Shown here: piece after piece, positions 9,372 through 17,212 of the stretch
How the letters are laid out: every line of letters starts with the position of its first letter
How positions within the stretch are numbered: the first letter of the stretch is position 1
Position numbers and translations under genes: made by a program
Assembly (NCBI RefSeq): GCF_030499575.1
Contig: NZ_JASTLC010000001.1
Coordinates: 7,712,001 to 7,776,000, forward strand
Length of the DNA stretch: 64,000 nt
Source of the DNA: Streptomyces sp. DG2A-72
GTDB taxonomy: Bacteria > Actinomycetota > Actinomycetes > Streptomycetales > Streptomycetaceae
Direction: 5' to 3'
The notes under the pieces: model-generated
The model's input: the letters and a program-made list of their open reading frames with translations, nothing else
Databases searched by the model: none
What the model was told of the DNA's origin: nothing

Positions 9372-10684
9372 CAGTACGTACCTCCGAGCGGCAGAGTGGC
9401 GAGGGCTCCCGGGACCTGCTCCCGGTCGAGGCGGACCAGACCGACCTTCGCGGCACTCGCGGTCCGCTCCAACTCCCGTCCCACCTGGCCGAGTTCGCTG
9501 TCACCCCGGGCGGTGACACGGATGTGCCCCGCGAGGGAGACACCCCGGCTGCCGGCCTTGCTCAGGGTCACACTGAACGTCGTGGCGAGCACCGGGAGAG
9601 AGGTGAACCGCGTCACCAGTTCGGGCAGCGCCACACCGCCGCTTCCCAACTGCGGCCAGCGGGACACCCAGTACGTCGTGTGCCACCGGTCGTCGACCCG
9701 CCACGTCCGTACCGATTCGACCGAACGGCGCTGGGTCCGCCCGTCCTGGCCGTGCTGCGCGTTGGCGCGCGGGTTGAGGCAGCTGGACGTCGCCAGCGCC
9801 TGCACCAGCTCGGTCTCGTCCAGGATGGTCGCCTTGAACCCGGCCCCGGCCAGTCGGCTGGTCAACTGGTCCGCCACCCGCAGCAGGGCGCGCTGCGCAC
9901 CGGGAACACCGTCGCCGCGCGCCTGAACCGCCTCCGGGCACAGCTCCGGGTCCAGCTTGAGGGCGACCCAGGTGAGCCGGAGCGCGGGCGAACCGGTCTG
10001 CGCCTGCAGTGGGCCGTACGACCGCGCGGCGATCGACTGCTCGGGCAGATGCGGTGCGGGCGCCGGCTGGGTGTGCTGGACCACCTGGGCGGAGGCGAGC
10101 CGGATCCCGTCGACCTCCAGCGCCTCCTGGATCAGCTTCAGCGGCAGCTCCCGCCCGGCGCCCCCGGGACGCAACGGCTGGTCCGCCGGCTGCACGAAGA
10201 GCACCGCGGTCAGGAAGGTCCCGTCGCCGATCAGACCGATCGAACGGTCGTCACGAGACAGGAACTCATGGGTCCGCAGCGCCGGGTCGCACTCCACGAC
10301 CGGAGCCAGCATCGCGTCCGTACCCGGTGGCACGGGCAGCTTGGCCTCGCGCTGACGGCGCCTCAGCGCGCGCGCCGTGTCGTACCACTCGGCCAGCGGC
10401 CGACGGCCCCGGCGCAGGACCGCGAGAAGCAGCAGCAGCGCCGCCACGGCACCCGCGGGGGCCAGCAGCCAGGACACGTCGGTGACCCACGCGACGAGCA
10501 TGACGGCCGCCGCGAGTTCCACCAGGATCAGCTGCTGCAGCCGTACCGGGCCCATACCGCCCGGGGTGGGCAAGGTGCGCGGCGACGCGGCGGCGGGGGC
10601 CGGAGTCGACACGCGTCCACGGTCCGGACCGTCCGGTTGCTGCTGTGCGCGGCGTCCGCGCCGAGTGCTCGTAGCGCTGGTCAT
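9371..10684 (-). CDS. eccE: type VII secretion protein EccE
   Basis: EccE is an inner-membrane part of the ESX core complex, outside the EccB-EccC-EccD centre. The start is uncertain. ATG 10684 gives 437 aa, with AAAGGG 12 bases upstream; ATG 10696 is possible but leaves no space for a ribosome site. A Pro/Arg-rich N-terminus is followed by two close membrane helices (ILVELAAAVMLVAWV and WLLAPAGAVAALLLLLAVL, about residues 50-95). The soluble part has the EccE-like LAEWYDTARALRRR and repeated short strands. It is divergent from eccB across a 385-base control region and its end overlaps the next gene. The family call rests on position, the two-helix plan and overall look. Confidence 0.75.
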   Translation of the reverse strand: MTSATSTRRGRRAQQQPDGPDRGRVSTPAPAAASPRTLPTPGGMGPVRLQQLILVELAAAVMLVAWVTDVSWLLAPAGAVAALLLLLAVLRRGRRPLAEWYDTARALRRRQREAKLPVPPGTDAMLAPVVECDPALRTHEFLSRDDRSIGLIGDGTFLTAVLFVQPADQPLRPGGAGRELPLKLIQEALEVDGIRLASAQVVQHTQPAPAPHLPEQSIAARSYGPLQAQTGSPALRLTWVALKLDPELCPEAVQARGDGVPGAQRALLRVADQLTSRLAGAGFKATILDETELVQALATSSCLNPRANAQHGQDGRTQRRSVESVRTWRVDDRWHTTYWVSRWPQLGSGGVALPELVTRFTSLPVLATTFSVTLSKAGSRGVSLAGHIRVTARGDSELGQVGRELERTASAAKVGLVRLDREQVPGALATLPLGGTY

Positions 10685-11069
10685 CCCCCGGGACATCCCT
10701 TTCGCGAAGTGGTGGCCGTTCGTCGGGCGTCCATTGGCCCACATCGTCCATACGAGTGGCTCACGGTACCCGCTGCCGGGCACAGACGGCACAGCGGCGC
10801 AGGGGACACCGACCCCGGGTGGCCAGCCTCGCACGGACCGGGCCCGCATGGTGGAGCGCTGTCGTGAAGCTCTGTGAAGATGATCTGTGAAGATGCGGGG
10901 ACGGCCGTACCCTGATGGACCGCCGCACCGCGGCGCAGTGCATAGTGGATGCCTGCTCGGCCGGAGCGGCGGCCTCGCGTTCCACGGTCAGGCCTCACGA
11001 TTCGCGGTCAGGCACGATCGGGCACGGTCGGGCACCATCGGGGACCAGAATTCGGGAGACACGGGGACC
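10685..11069. promoter_or_regulatory. divergent eccE/eccB control region with 10-bp direct repeats
   Basis: This 385-base gap must hold the promoters for both directions. Just upstream of eccB are direct repeats with a period of exactly 10 bases, close to one helical turn. Units begin at 11011, 11021, 11031 and (weaker) 11041, with consensus RGGCACSRTC. GGTCAGGC also occurs at 10987 and 11007. Repeats in phase with the helix suggest binding of a multimeric regulator, which is inference. I could not assign convincing -35/-10 boxes. Confidence 0.55.
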
Positions 11070-12662
11070 ATGGCAAAGCAGCGTCGGGATGAGCTCGCCG
11101 CCTACACGTTCGCTCGCAAGCGCACCGTCGCGGCGTTTCTGGCGCCGTCCCCGGGAGGCTCCGAAGAAGGCGCACCGCGTCCGGTTCGTACGGTGATGCC
11201 CAGCCTGGCGGTGGGCATCGTGCTGGTGATCGGCTTCATCGCCTGGGGCGTGATCAAGCCCAGCGCGCCCAAGGGCTGGGACACTCCCGGCGAGTACATC
11301 ATCGTCGACAGCGACTCCACGACGCGCTACGTCGTCCTCAACGACGAGACGTCCAACGGCAAGAAGACCAAGACGCTGCACCCCGTCCTCAACTACGCCT
11401 CCGCCAAGCTCCTCCTGGACAAGGGCAAGGGCAGCGTCATCGAGGTCCCCGGCAAGGAGATCGACAAGAGCGGCATTCCGCACGGCGCGACCCTCGGCAT
11501 TCCGTACGCCCCCGACCGGCTGCCCGCCAAGGACGACGCGGAGAAGGCGAAGACCTGGGCGGTGTGCGAGCGCCCGGCCTCCGGCTCCGGAACGGACGAC
11601 GCCATCGACCGTGCCGTCTTCGTCCTCGACGCCGACGACGCGAAGTCGCTGGGCGGCGCGGGGAAGGTCGACCCGCGCGAGGCCCTGTACGTCAAGGACC
11701 CCAAGACCGAGCAGGAATACCTGGTCGACGGCAAGGGCAACCGCTTCCTGCTGGGCGGCCCTTCGGGTCTCGACGAGACCACCATGGAGCAGCTGCGCGC
11801 CGCCGTCATCGGCACCACGGCCGAGGCCCAGCCGGTGAGCCAGGAGTGGCTGCGCACCCTCAACGAGGGCGGGGTCATCACCTTCCCGACGGTTCCGTCC
11901 GCCGGCGAGACGACCGCGGTCCAGGGACTCCCCGCCGCGGCGGCCACCGTGGGGCAGGTACTCAAGGCACAAGAGGCGCAGGGCCCCCAGTACTACGTCG
12001 TCCTCCAGGACGAGATCGCCCGCATCACGCCGTTCGTCGCCGCGCTGCTCCAGGTGAAGGACGGGGTCGACCCCATCGAGGTCGACACCCGCGACATCAT
12101 CGAGGCCAACGGCGGCCCGGCGGACAAGTTCTATGCGGACAAGGGCTGGCCCGAGACCGTTCCGCGCCAGGCCAACCCCGCGGCCACCGCGACCGGCGAG
12201 GCCCGTACCACCTCGTGCAGCGTCTACGACGGCACCATCGGCGCGGACAACAAGCCGCAGCTCGCCGCCTGGGCCGGAACGGCGTACCCCAAGAAGGTCG
12301 TCGCCGAATCGCTGAGCGCCTACGTCTCCTCCGGTTCGGGCCTCCTCTTCCAGGAGGTCACCGGTGCGGCGGGCGGCGGCGGTGCGACGTATCTGCTGAC
12401 GGACACGGGTCTGCGGTACTCGCTGCCGACGAACAACGACAGCGAGGCGGAGGCGGACGCGGAGGGAAGCGGCAGCGGTTCGTCGTCGTCCTCGTCGTCG
12501 GAGGGCGAGTCCGGCGGCGCGAGCGAGACGGCGAAGGCGCGCACGCGGCTGGGCTACGAGGACGTCTCCAACCCGGCGTTCGTACCGCAAACTTGGGCGA
12601 CATTCATCCCGAAAGGCCCGACCCTGGACACGGGTAGGGCGGCGCAGCCGCAGAGCCAGTGA
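11070..12662 (+). CDS. eccB: type VII secretion protein EccB
   Basis: EccB is a core ESX membrane protein with a short cytoplasmic N-terminus, one membrane helix and a large outer domain. The 530-aa product begins MAKQRRDELAAYTFARKR, a typical EccB start, with the helix at about residues 45-62 (PSLAVGIVLVIGFIAWGVI). Next come KGWDTPGEYIIVDSDS and TKTLHPVLNYASAKLLLDKG, which match the repeat-domain signatures of the family. A Cys pair is visible (WAVCERP and TTSCSVYDG). A Ser-rich acidic patch lies near residue 475. The start is ATG 11070, with GGGAGA upstream. It opens the plus-strand run eccB-esxB-esxA-mycP. Confidence 0.93.
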   Translation: MAKQRRDELAAYTFARKRTVAAFLAPSPGGSEEGAPRPVRTVMPSLAVGIVLVIGFIAWGVIKPSAPKGWDTPGEYIIVDSDSTTRYVVLNDETSNGKKTKTLHPVLNYASAKLLLDKGKGSVIEVPGKEIDKSGIPHGATLGIPYAPDRLPAKDDAEKAKTWAVCERPASGSGTDDAIDRAVFVLDADDAKSLGGAGKVDPREALYVKDPKTEQEYLVDGKGNRFLLGGPSGLDETTMEQLRAAVIGTTAEAQPVSQEWLRTLNEGGVITFPTVPSAGETTAVQGLPAAAATVGQVLKAQEAQGPQYYVVLQDEIARITPFVAALLQVKDGVDPIEVDTRDIIEANGGPADKFYADKGWPETVPRQANPAATATGEARTTSCSVYDGTIGADNKPQLAAWAGTAYPKKVVAESLSAYVSSGSGLLFQEVTGAAGGGGATYLLTDTGLRYSLPTNNDSEAEADAEGSGSGSSSSSSSEGESGGASETAKARTRLGYEDVSNPAFVPQTWATFIPKGPTLDTGRAAQPQSQ

Positions 12663-12667
12663 CGTGC

Positions 12668-12703
12668 TGAGTGATGCGCTAGGTGATGCGTTGAGTGACG
12701 CAC
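12668..12703. repeat. three 12-bp tandem repeats between eccB and esxB
   Basis: Three adjacent 12-base units (12668, 12680, 12692) share the pattern TRRGTGAYGCRY. They begin 5 bases after the eccB stop and lie 200 bases before esxB, so they may be an operator for the esx genes. A TTGACA-like box follows at 12728-12733, but no good -10 is at the proper distance. Confidence 0.6.
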
Positions 12704-12905
12704 CAACGGGGTTGCGGGCGAGGGGACTTGACAGCAACCGTCCACGCGCGCATCGCACAGGTGTGTTGATGCTGTAACTGAAACACCTTGCCTGTGGGTA
12801 TGTGACAGGCGGAGGATAGAGTGCTTCCAGCGTTCACGAACGGAACGCAACTCCGGGACTGGTAAGGGATTCCCGGATCAACGACGACATGGGGGAAGGT
12901 TCAAC

Positions 12906-13217
12906 ATGGCCGGCCAGTTCCGGGTAACAGAGGACGAGCTGACCAAGCTCTCCGGTGACATCACCACGGTGAACGGTCAGCTGCAGGGCGAGGTCCGCCG
13001 TCTCAACGGAGTGATCGACCAGATCGCCGGCGGCTGGCAGGGCCAGGCGGCTCAGTCGTATCGCCAGCTGCAGGAGCGCTGGAACGCGGACGCGAAGAGG
13101 ATGAACGACATCCTCAACGACATCAAGGAAGCCGTGGACTCCACGCGGAGCAACTACACCGCGTCGGAAGAGCAGCAGAACTCCGAGATCAGCAAGATCA
13201 TGTCGGACTTCGGCTGA
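12906..13217 (+). CDS. esxB: WXG100 protein EsxB-like
   Basis: This is a 103-aa secreted helical-hairpin protein of the ESAT-6/CFP-10 family. The WXG motif is present as GGWQGQAAQSYRQL (Trp near residue 44) between two amphipathic helices, and the C-terminus ends SDFG. The start at ATG 12906 has a strong GGGGGAAGG site. It should form a dimer with the EsxA-like protein encoded next. The symbol follows the usual esxB-before-esxA order, as used for the characterised Streptomyces coelicolor pair; I could not check it by alignment. A hairpin separates the two genes. Confidence 0.9.
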   Translation: MAGQFRVTEDELTKLSGDITTVNGQLQGEVRRLNGVIDQIAGGWQGQAAQSYRQLQERWNADAKRMNDILNDIKEAVDSTRSNYTASEEQQNSEISKIMSDFG

Positions 13218-13227
13218 TCGAGCCGTA

Positions 13228-13255
13228 GGGCAGCCGCTTCGGCGCGGCTCTGCCC
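13228..13255 (+). terminator. hairpin between esxB and esxA
   Basis: The arms GGGCAGCCGC (13228-13237) and GCGGCTCTGCCC (13244-13255) pair with a 2-base bulge and a TTCGGC loop. It could be an attenuator or an RNA-stabilising structure that sets the ratio of the two partners. Confidence 0.5.
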
Positions 13256-13330
13256 ATCTCTACAGCTTCTGCTTCCCACCGATTTCCGCAGACTCTTCCT
13301 GAGTCGGACTCTTCCTGAAAGGGAATGACG

Positions 13331-13615
13331 ATGTCGATCCTCGTCAATTACGCAACCATCACCAACGCCTCCACCGACGTGAAGACGACCGCCGGTCGCA
13401 TCAAGCAGCAGCTCGACGACCTCGAGGCCGCGGTCAAGCGCGTCGCCAACACCTGGGAAGGCGAGGCGCAGGAGGGCTACCAGCGCAAGCAGCGCGAGTG
13501 GGACCGCACCGCCGCCGACCTGCACGCGACCCTGCTGAAGATCTCCACGGCCCTGCAGAGCGCGGCCGACAACTACCAGGCCACCGAGAAGAGCAACGCC
13601 AACACCTGGGGCTGA
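13331..13615 (+). CDS. esxA: WXG100 protein EsxA-like
   Basis: This 94-aa ESAT-6-family protein is the likely dimer partner of the upstream EsxB-like protein. The turn motif is NTWEGEAQEGYQRK, with helices on both sides. ATG 13331 is preferred over ATG 13325 because GAAAGGG lies 7 bases before it and only 1 base before the other. In Streptomyces the pair is exported by the type VII system and influences development (established for S. coelicolor). A strong terminator-like hairpin follows. Confidence 0.9.
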   Translation: MSILVNYATITNASTDVKTTAGRIKQQLDDLEAAVKRVANTWEGEAQEGYQRKQREWDRTAADLHATLLKISTALQSAADNYQATEKSNANTWG

Positions 13616-13655
13616 GCCCGTCGGCGGCCCGAGAGTGTGCGTGAATGCGGAGGAT

Positions 13656-13704
13656 CGGCCCAGCAGACGCGAAGGCGTCAGCTGGGCCGCCCCTTTCTGA
13701 GGGG
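13656..13704 (+). terminator. terminator after esxA
   Basis: CGGCCCAGC (13656-13664) pairs with GCTGGGCCG (13681-13689). An inner GACGC/GCGTC stem and GAAG loop sit across an A-A mismatch, and a short second hairpin CCCC...GGGG follows (13690-13704). Confidence 0.7.
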
Positions 13705-13838
13705 CCGCACACAACACATCCCGCGAATCTTCACATTCGCGGACGGGTTGTTAACGCGCATGCTTCAGCGTCGAAGCCTTCGCGGCCTTCGCATTCGTCG
13801 AAGTCAACGAAGCAGGCGCGGCAGACGTAGTACATCGA

Positions 13839-13880
13839 GTGAGTGACGTAGCAGTCGAAGTGAGCGACGTAGCAGTCGAA
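13839..13880. repeat. 21-bp direct repeat before mycP
   Basis: Two adjacent 21-base copies (13839-13859 and 13860-13880) differ at one base. They lie in the 236-base stretch between the esxA terminator and mycP. That stretch is poor in coding signal and is otherwise unassigned; it presumably contains the mycP promoter. Confidence 0.65.
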
Positions 13881-13941
13881 GCAAGCCGGCAAGCCAACAA
13901 GTGAGCATGCAGGTAAGCAAGGAAGCCCTGGGAGCCTGGAG

Positions 13942-15213
13942 ATGAAGGGCCTGGACGTGGAGGGCCTGACAGCCCGTTCGCGCAGCGGCAAGAGTGGAAC
14001 CCGCGCACTGCAGCGGGCCTTTGGCGTGCTCGCGGCGATGGGAATCTGCCTGGCATCCGCTCCACCGGCACTGGCGTCCGACAAGTCGGGCAATCCAGAC
14101 TTCGGCTTGGCGGCCAGCTCGGAGTGCGTCTTCGGCGGCGACGTCATCAAGTCCACGCCGTGGTCACTCCAACGTGTCCTCCTGGATCAACTGCGCGAAC
14201 AGGCGACGGGCAAGGGCGTCACGGTGGCGGTGATCGACACCGGGGTCGACGACTCGAACCCTCAACTCCGCGGAGCCGTAGCCGCCGGCAGCAAGACCTT
14301 CGTAGACGGCCCCGCCACCGATGACCTCGAAGGCCACGGCACGAGGGTGGCGGGCATCATCGCCGCGCGCCCCCTGAAGGGTACGGGCTTCGTGGGCATC
14401 GCACCCGACGCCAAGATTCTGTCCTACCGCTACACGGGCGGGGAGGAGAAGCAGGGCAACTCGGGCACCATGGCATCGGCCATCGACGCTGCGGTCGCCG
14501 CGGGCGCCGACATCATCAACATCTCCTCGGACACCGCCGACAAGTCGGACAACCTGACCCTGGGGACCGCCGTGGCGAACGCGGTGCGCAAGGGCGCGCT
14601 GATCGTCGCGGCCGCCGGCAACGACGGTGCGGACGGTAAGTCGGCGAACACATATCCGGCTTCGTACGACGGCGTCCTGGCGGTAGCAGCCTCCGACCGC
14701 AACGACGAACGCGCCTTCTTCTCCCAGTCCGGCGACTTTGTCGACATCGCCGCACCGGGCGTCGGCATGGTCTCCACCGTCCCGAAGGGTGGGCAATGCA
14801 CGGCGGACGGCACGAGCTTCGCGGCGCCGTATGTCGCGGGCGTCGCGGCCCTGCTGAAGCAGAAGCACCCGGACTGGAAGGCGTCCCAGATCGCCACCCG
14901 CCTTGAGGAGACGGCTCAGCGGCCGGGGCGGGGGCCCAACCGGTTCATCGGGTGGGGTGTTGTGGATCCGGTTGCGGCGTTGTCGGACGATTCGACGCCG
15001 GGGACTTCTCCGAAGCCGGATCCGGTGGTGGCGCCTGGAGCGGGCGGGGTTGTTCCCATGGCAGTGACCATGGGGGAGACCGAGGCTGAGCGGGAGCGCC
15101 GGATCGCCATGTATGTGTTGGGCGTTGGGGCGGCTCTGGCGTTGGTGGTTGCGGGGGGTGGGGTGGCTGTGCGGGACTGGCGGGCGCGGCGGGGTGGTCG
15201 GGCTGGTGGGTAG
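13942..15213 (+). CDS. mycP: type VII secretion-associated serine protease, mycosin
   Basis: Mycosins are membrane-anchored subtilisins that act outside the membrane and stabilise or process for the ESX machine. This 423-aa protein has an N-terminal signal segment (about residues 25-46, ending PPALAS), then the subtilisin triad Asp99 (VIDTGVD), His132 (GHGTRVAG) and Ser292 (DGTSFAAP), with the oxyanion Asn in AAAGNDG. A C-terminal membrane helix (about 392-412, MYVLGVGAALALVVAGGGVAV) is followed by a basic tail. All catalytic residues are present. The start at ATG 13942 follows GGGAG. It directly follows the esx pair, as expected for the core mycosin. Confidence 0.92.
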   Translation: MKGLDVEGLTARSRSGKSGTRALQRAFGVLAAMGICLASAPPALASDKSGNPDFGLAASSECVFGGDVIKSTPWSLQRVLLDQLREQATGKGVTVAVIDTGVDDSNPQLRGAVAAGSKTFVDGPATDDLEGHGTRVAGIIAARPLKGTGFVGIAPDAKILSYRYTGGEEKQGNSGTMASAIDAAVAAGADIINISSDTADKSDNLTLGTAVANAVRKGALIVAAAGNDGADGKSANTYPASYDGVLAVAASDRNDERAFFSQSGDFVDIAAPGVGMVSTVPKGGQCTADGTSFAAPYVAGVAALLKQKHPDWKASQIATRLEETAQRPGRGPNRFIGWGVVDPVAALSDDSTPGTSPKPDPVVAPGAGGVVPMAVTMGETEAERERRIAMYVLGVGAALALVVAGGGVAVRDWRARRGGRAGG

Positions 15214-15291
15214 TAGTTCGGGTTGGGCGATGGCTTGGGCGCCGAGTGGGTGCGCTGACAACTTGAGGAACAGGGGAGAGGACAACGGGGT

Positions 15292-15639
15292 ATGAGTAAC
15301 GGGATGCGGGTCGATCTGAGCGCGCTGGATGAGGTCATCCGGAAGCTCTGGACGTTGCTGGACGATATGGACAAGGCCGGGCAGACGTCGCGGTACAACA
15401 CGGAGATCCCGATGGATGCGTTCGGGAACTCGTGCCTCTTTTTGGAGGCGGGCGATCTGCACGCGGCTCACAAGAATATGAAGACCGATCTTGAGGCTGC
15501 GATCAAGAGCCTGCATGGGTTGATCGACAAGTTCGGCACGAGCACCTCCAAGGTCAAGGACAAGTACAGCGAGCAGGAGTACGCGAACAAGCAGCAAATG
15601 GGTGGTAACTCCGGGGCACCGAGCGGTAAGTGGGACTAG
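15292..15639 (+). CDS. small helical ESX-type protein
   Basis: The 115-aa protein has no signal peptide and is largely alpha-helical, with a first helix MRVDLSALDEVIRKLWTLLDDMDKAG, cut here only for description, and a second around HAAHKNMKTDLEAAIKSL. It lacks a clear WXG turn but has the size and plan of ESX substrates, with a flexible polar tail ending GAPSGKWD. GGGGAGAGG at 15273-15281 sets the start at ATG 15292. The next gene starts 42 bases after the stop. It is probably the small partner of the long WXG-type protein encoded downstream. Confidence 0.7.
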   Translation: MSNGMRVDLSALDEVIRKLWTLLDDMDKAGQTSRYNTEIPMDAFGNSCLFLEAGDLHAAHKNMKTDLEAAIKSLHGLIDKFGTSTSKVKDKYSEQEYANKQQMGGNSGAPSGKWD

Positions 15640-15681
15640 TCGTACCGGATCGAGAATCACCTACCAAAGGAGGAGTTCAAA

Positions 15682-17124
15682 ATGGCCGGTGACAAGGACC
15701 TGCCCCAGCCCGAGATCGTGAATGACACCTGCGTTGCGGACCCTGGGCGTCCTCAGACCAAGACTCAATTCATCAATTACTCGCTCAAAGAGCTCAAGCA
15801 GATGCTTGACCTCACCAACCCGGGAGCGATCGAGGATGTAGGCCGCCACTGGGGCAAGGTTAACGAGCTGCTTTCCGGTGGCGAGGGAGGCGGGATCGCC
15901 GGTCTGCTCGACAAGGCGGTCGACAACGTCCTGGAGCACTGGGAGGGGGAGGCGGCCCAGAGTTTCGAGAAGAAGGCTCGAGAAATCTCTCAGAGCATCA
16001 GGAACGCGGCTTGGCACGCCGACCTCAACAGCTCCCAGATGGCTGACGCTGGCTCGCAGTTGCGCAGGTTCAAGGCGCAGTTGGACCAGATCGAGGAGCC
16101 CAGTGGTTGGGCCAAGCTCGGTGACGCTCTGAGTGACTGGAAATGGGACAACGGCGAAGCAGTCGCTAGCGATCTCCAGGACCGCAAGCTGACCGCCAAG
16201 GAAGTAGCGGAAATTAACGAGGGCAAGATCGGGGCGAGTCGGGAGGCTCAACTCAACGGGGTTGCCGTCATGGAGAACCTGGCGGCCCAGTACATCCGGG
16301 TTAAGGGAAACCTGGATAGGAATCGTGTCCTGATGGATGACAGGGGCAACATCAAGGAACCCAACGGCAACGTGGAATACCCGCCGCCCGTCGTGCCAGG
16401 TGGCGTCGGTGCGTCCCGACCTGGCGTCTCGGGATCAGGCAGTAAGCCGTGGAGCGCAGGTCCGACCACGAGCGTCAAGCCGGCCCCAACGGTGCCCCGC
16501 GACCAGGGAATCACGGGAGGCGCACAGCTCCCGACCACCAAGACGAAGGTGGACAGCATCTCGCCCGGTCTGACGGGTACCGGTCCCAGCACTAGCACCG
16601 GGGGCCCCGGCGTCGGCGGGGGTGGCGTTGGGACCGGAGGGGCGCAAGGCCCGGGCATCGTGGCTCCTGGCGGAGGCACCGGCGTCGGACGTGGTGCGGC
16701 CGGACGCGGCGGCATCGGTGTCGCGGGCGGCGGTCGCGCGGCTGGTACTGGTGCGGGAGCAGGCCGCGGTGCCGGAGGCCGAGCCGGTATGGGCGGCATG
16801 GGCGGCGCGGGAGCCGGCGCAGCTGGCCGAGGCGGTGCTGGCGCTGGCGGACGTGGAGCCCTTGCAAAGTCCCGCGGCGGTGTGGTCGGTGCGGCCAAGG
16901 GCATCACAGGCAAGGGCACTGGTGGCGGTGCGGGCCTGCACGGCAGCCGCGGCGGAAGCCAGCGCGGAGCCGGTGCAATGGCTGGCGGCATGGGCGGTCG
17001 CAACGGTCGACGGCCCAACGACGAGAATAGCCAGGGCGAGCGTCCCGACTACCTGGTCGAGGACGAAGAGACCTGGATCTCGGAAGAGGACCGCAACCGG
17101 AACGTACCGCGAACGATCGAGTAG
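15682..17124 (+). CDS. WXG-type substrate with Gly-rich C-terminus
   Basis: This 480-aa protein has AAAGGAGGAG just upstream of ATG 15682. Residues 1-220 are helical with a WXG turn (LEHWEGEAAQSFEKK, about 86-100). From about 235 to 290 it is Pro/Thr-rich. From about 290 to 450 it is almost pure Gly/Ala/Arg, recalling PPE or glycine-rich secreted proteins. The end is acidic (YLVEDEETWISEEDRNR). No enzymatic domain is visible. It is likely a secreted ESX substrate. It sits between a small helical protein gene and the second mycosin gene, so the latter may act on it; that is inference. Confidence 0.75.
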   Translation: MAGDKDLPQPEIVNDTCVADPGRPQTKTQFINYSLKELKQMLDLTNPGAIEDVGRHWGKVNELLSGGEGGGIAGLLDKAVDNVLEHWEGEAAQSFEKKAREISQSIRNAAWHADLNSSQMADAGSQLRRFKAQLDQIEEPSGWAKLGDALSDWKWDNGEAVASDLQDRKLTAKEVAEINEGKIGASREAQLNGVAVMENLAAQYIRVKGNLDRNRVLMDDRGNIKEPNGNVEYPPPVVPGGVGASRPGVSGSGSKPWSAGPTTSVKPAPTVPRDQGITGGAQLPTTKTKVDSISPGLTGTGPSTSTGGPGVGGGGVGTGGAQGPGIVAPGGGTGVGRGAAGRGGIGVAGGGRAAGTGAGAGRGAGGRAGMGGMGGAGAGAAGRGGAGAGGRGALAKSRGGVVGAAKGITGKGTGGGAGLHGSRGGSQRGAGAMAGGMGGRNGRRPNDENSQGERPDYLVEDEETWISEEDRNRNVPRTIE

Positions 17125-17131
17125 ACAAGTC

Positions 17132-17165
17132 GGCGAGCCGCACGGAACGGAGCGTGTGGCTCGCC
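17132..17165 (+). terminator. hairpin between substrate gene and second mycosin
   Basis: GGCGAGCCGCAC (17132-17143) and GTGTGGCTCGCC (17154-17165) pair over 12 positions (one wobble) with a 10-base loop. It is either a partial terminator or a processing site in an operon, as the next start is only 47 bases away. Confidence 0.55.
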
Positions 17166-17212
17166 TGCATGAAAGGCTGGCGAGCCAGTCGTATTTGAGT
17201 GAGGAGCAGGAA

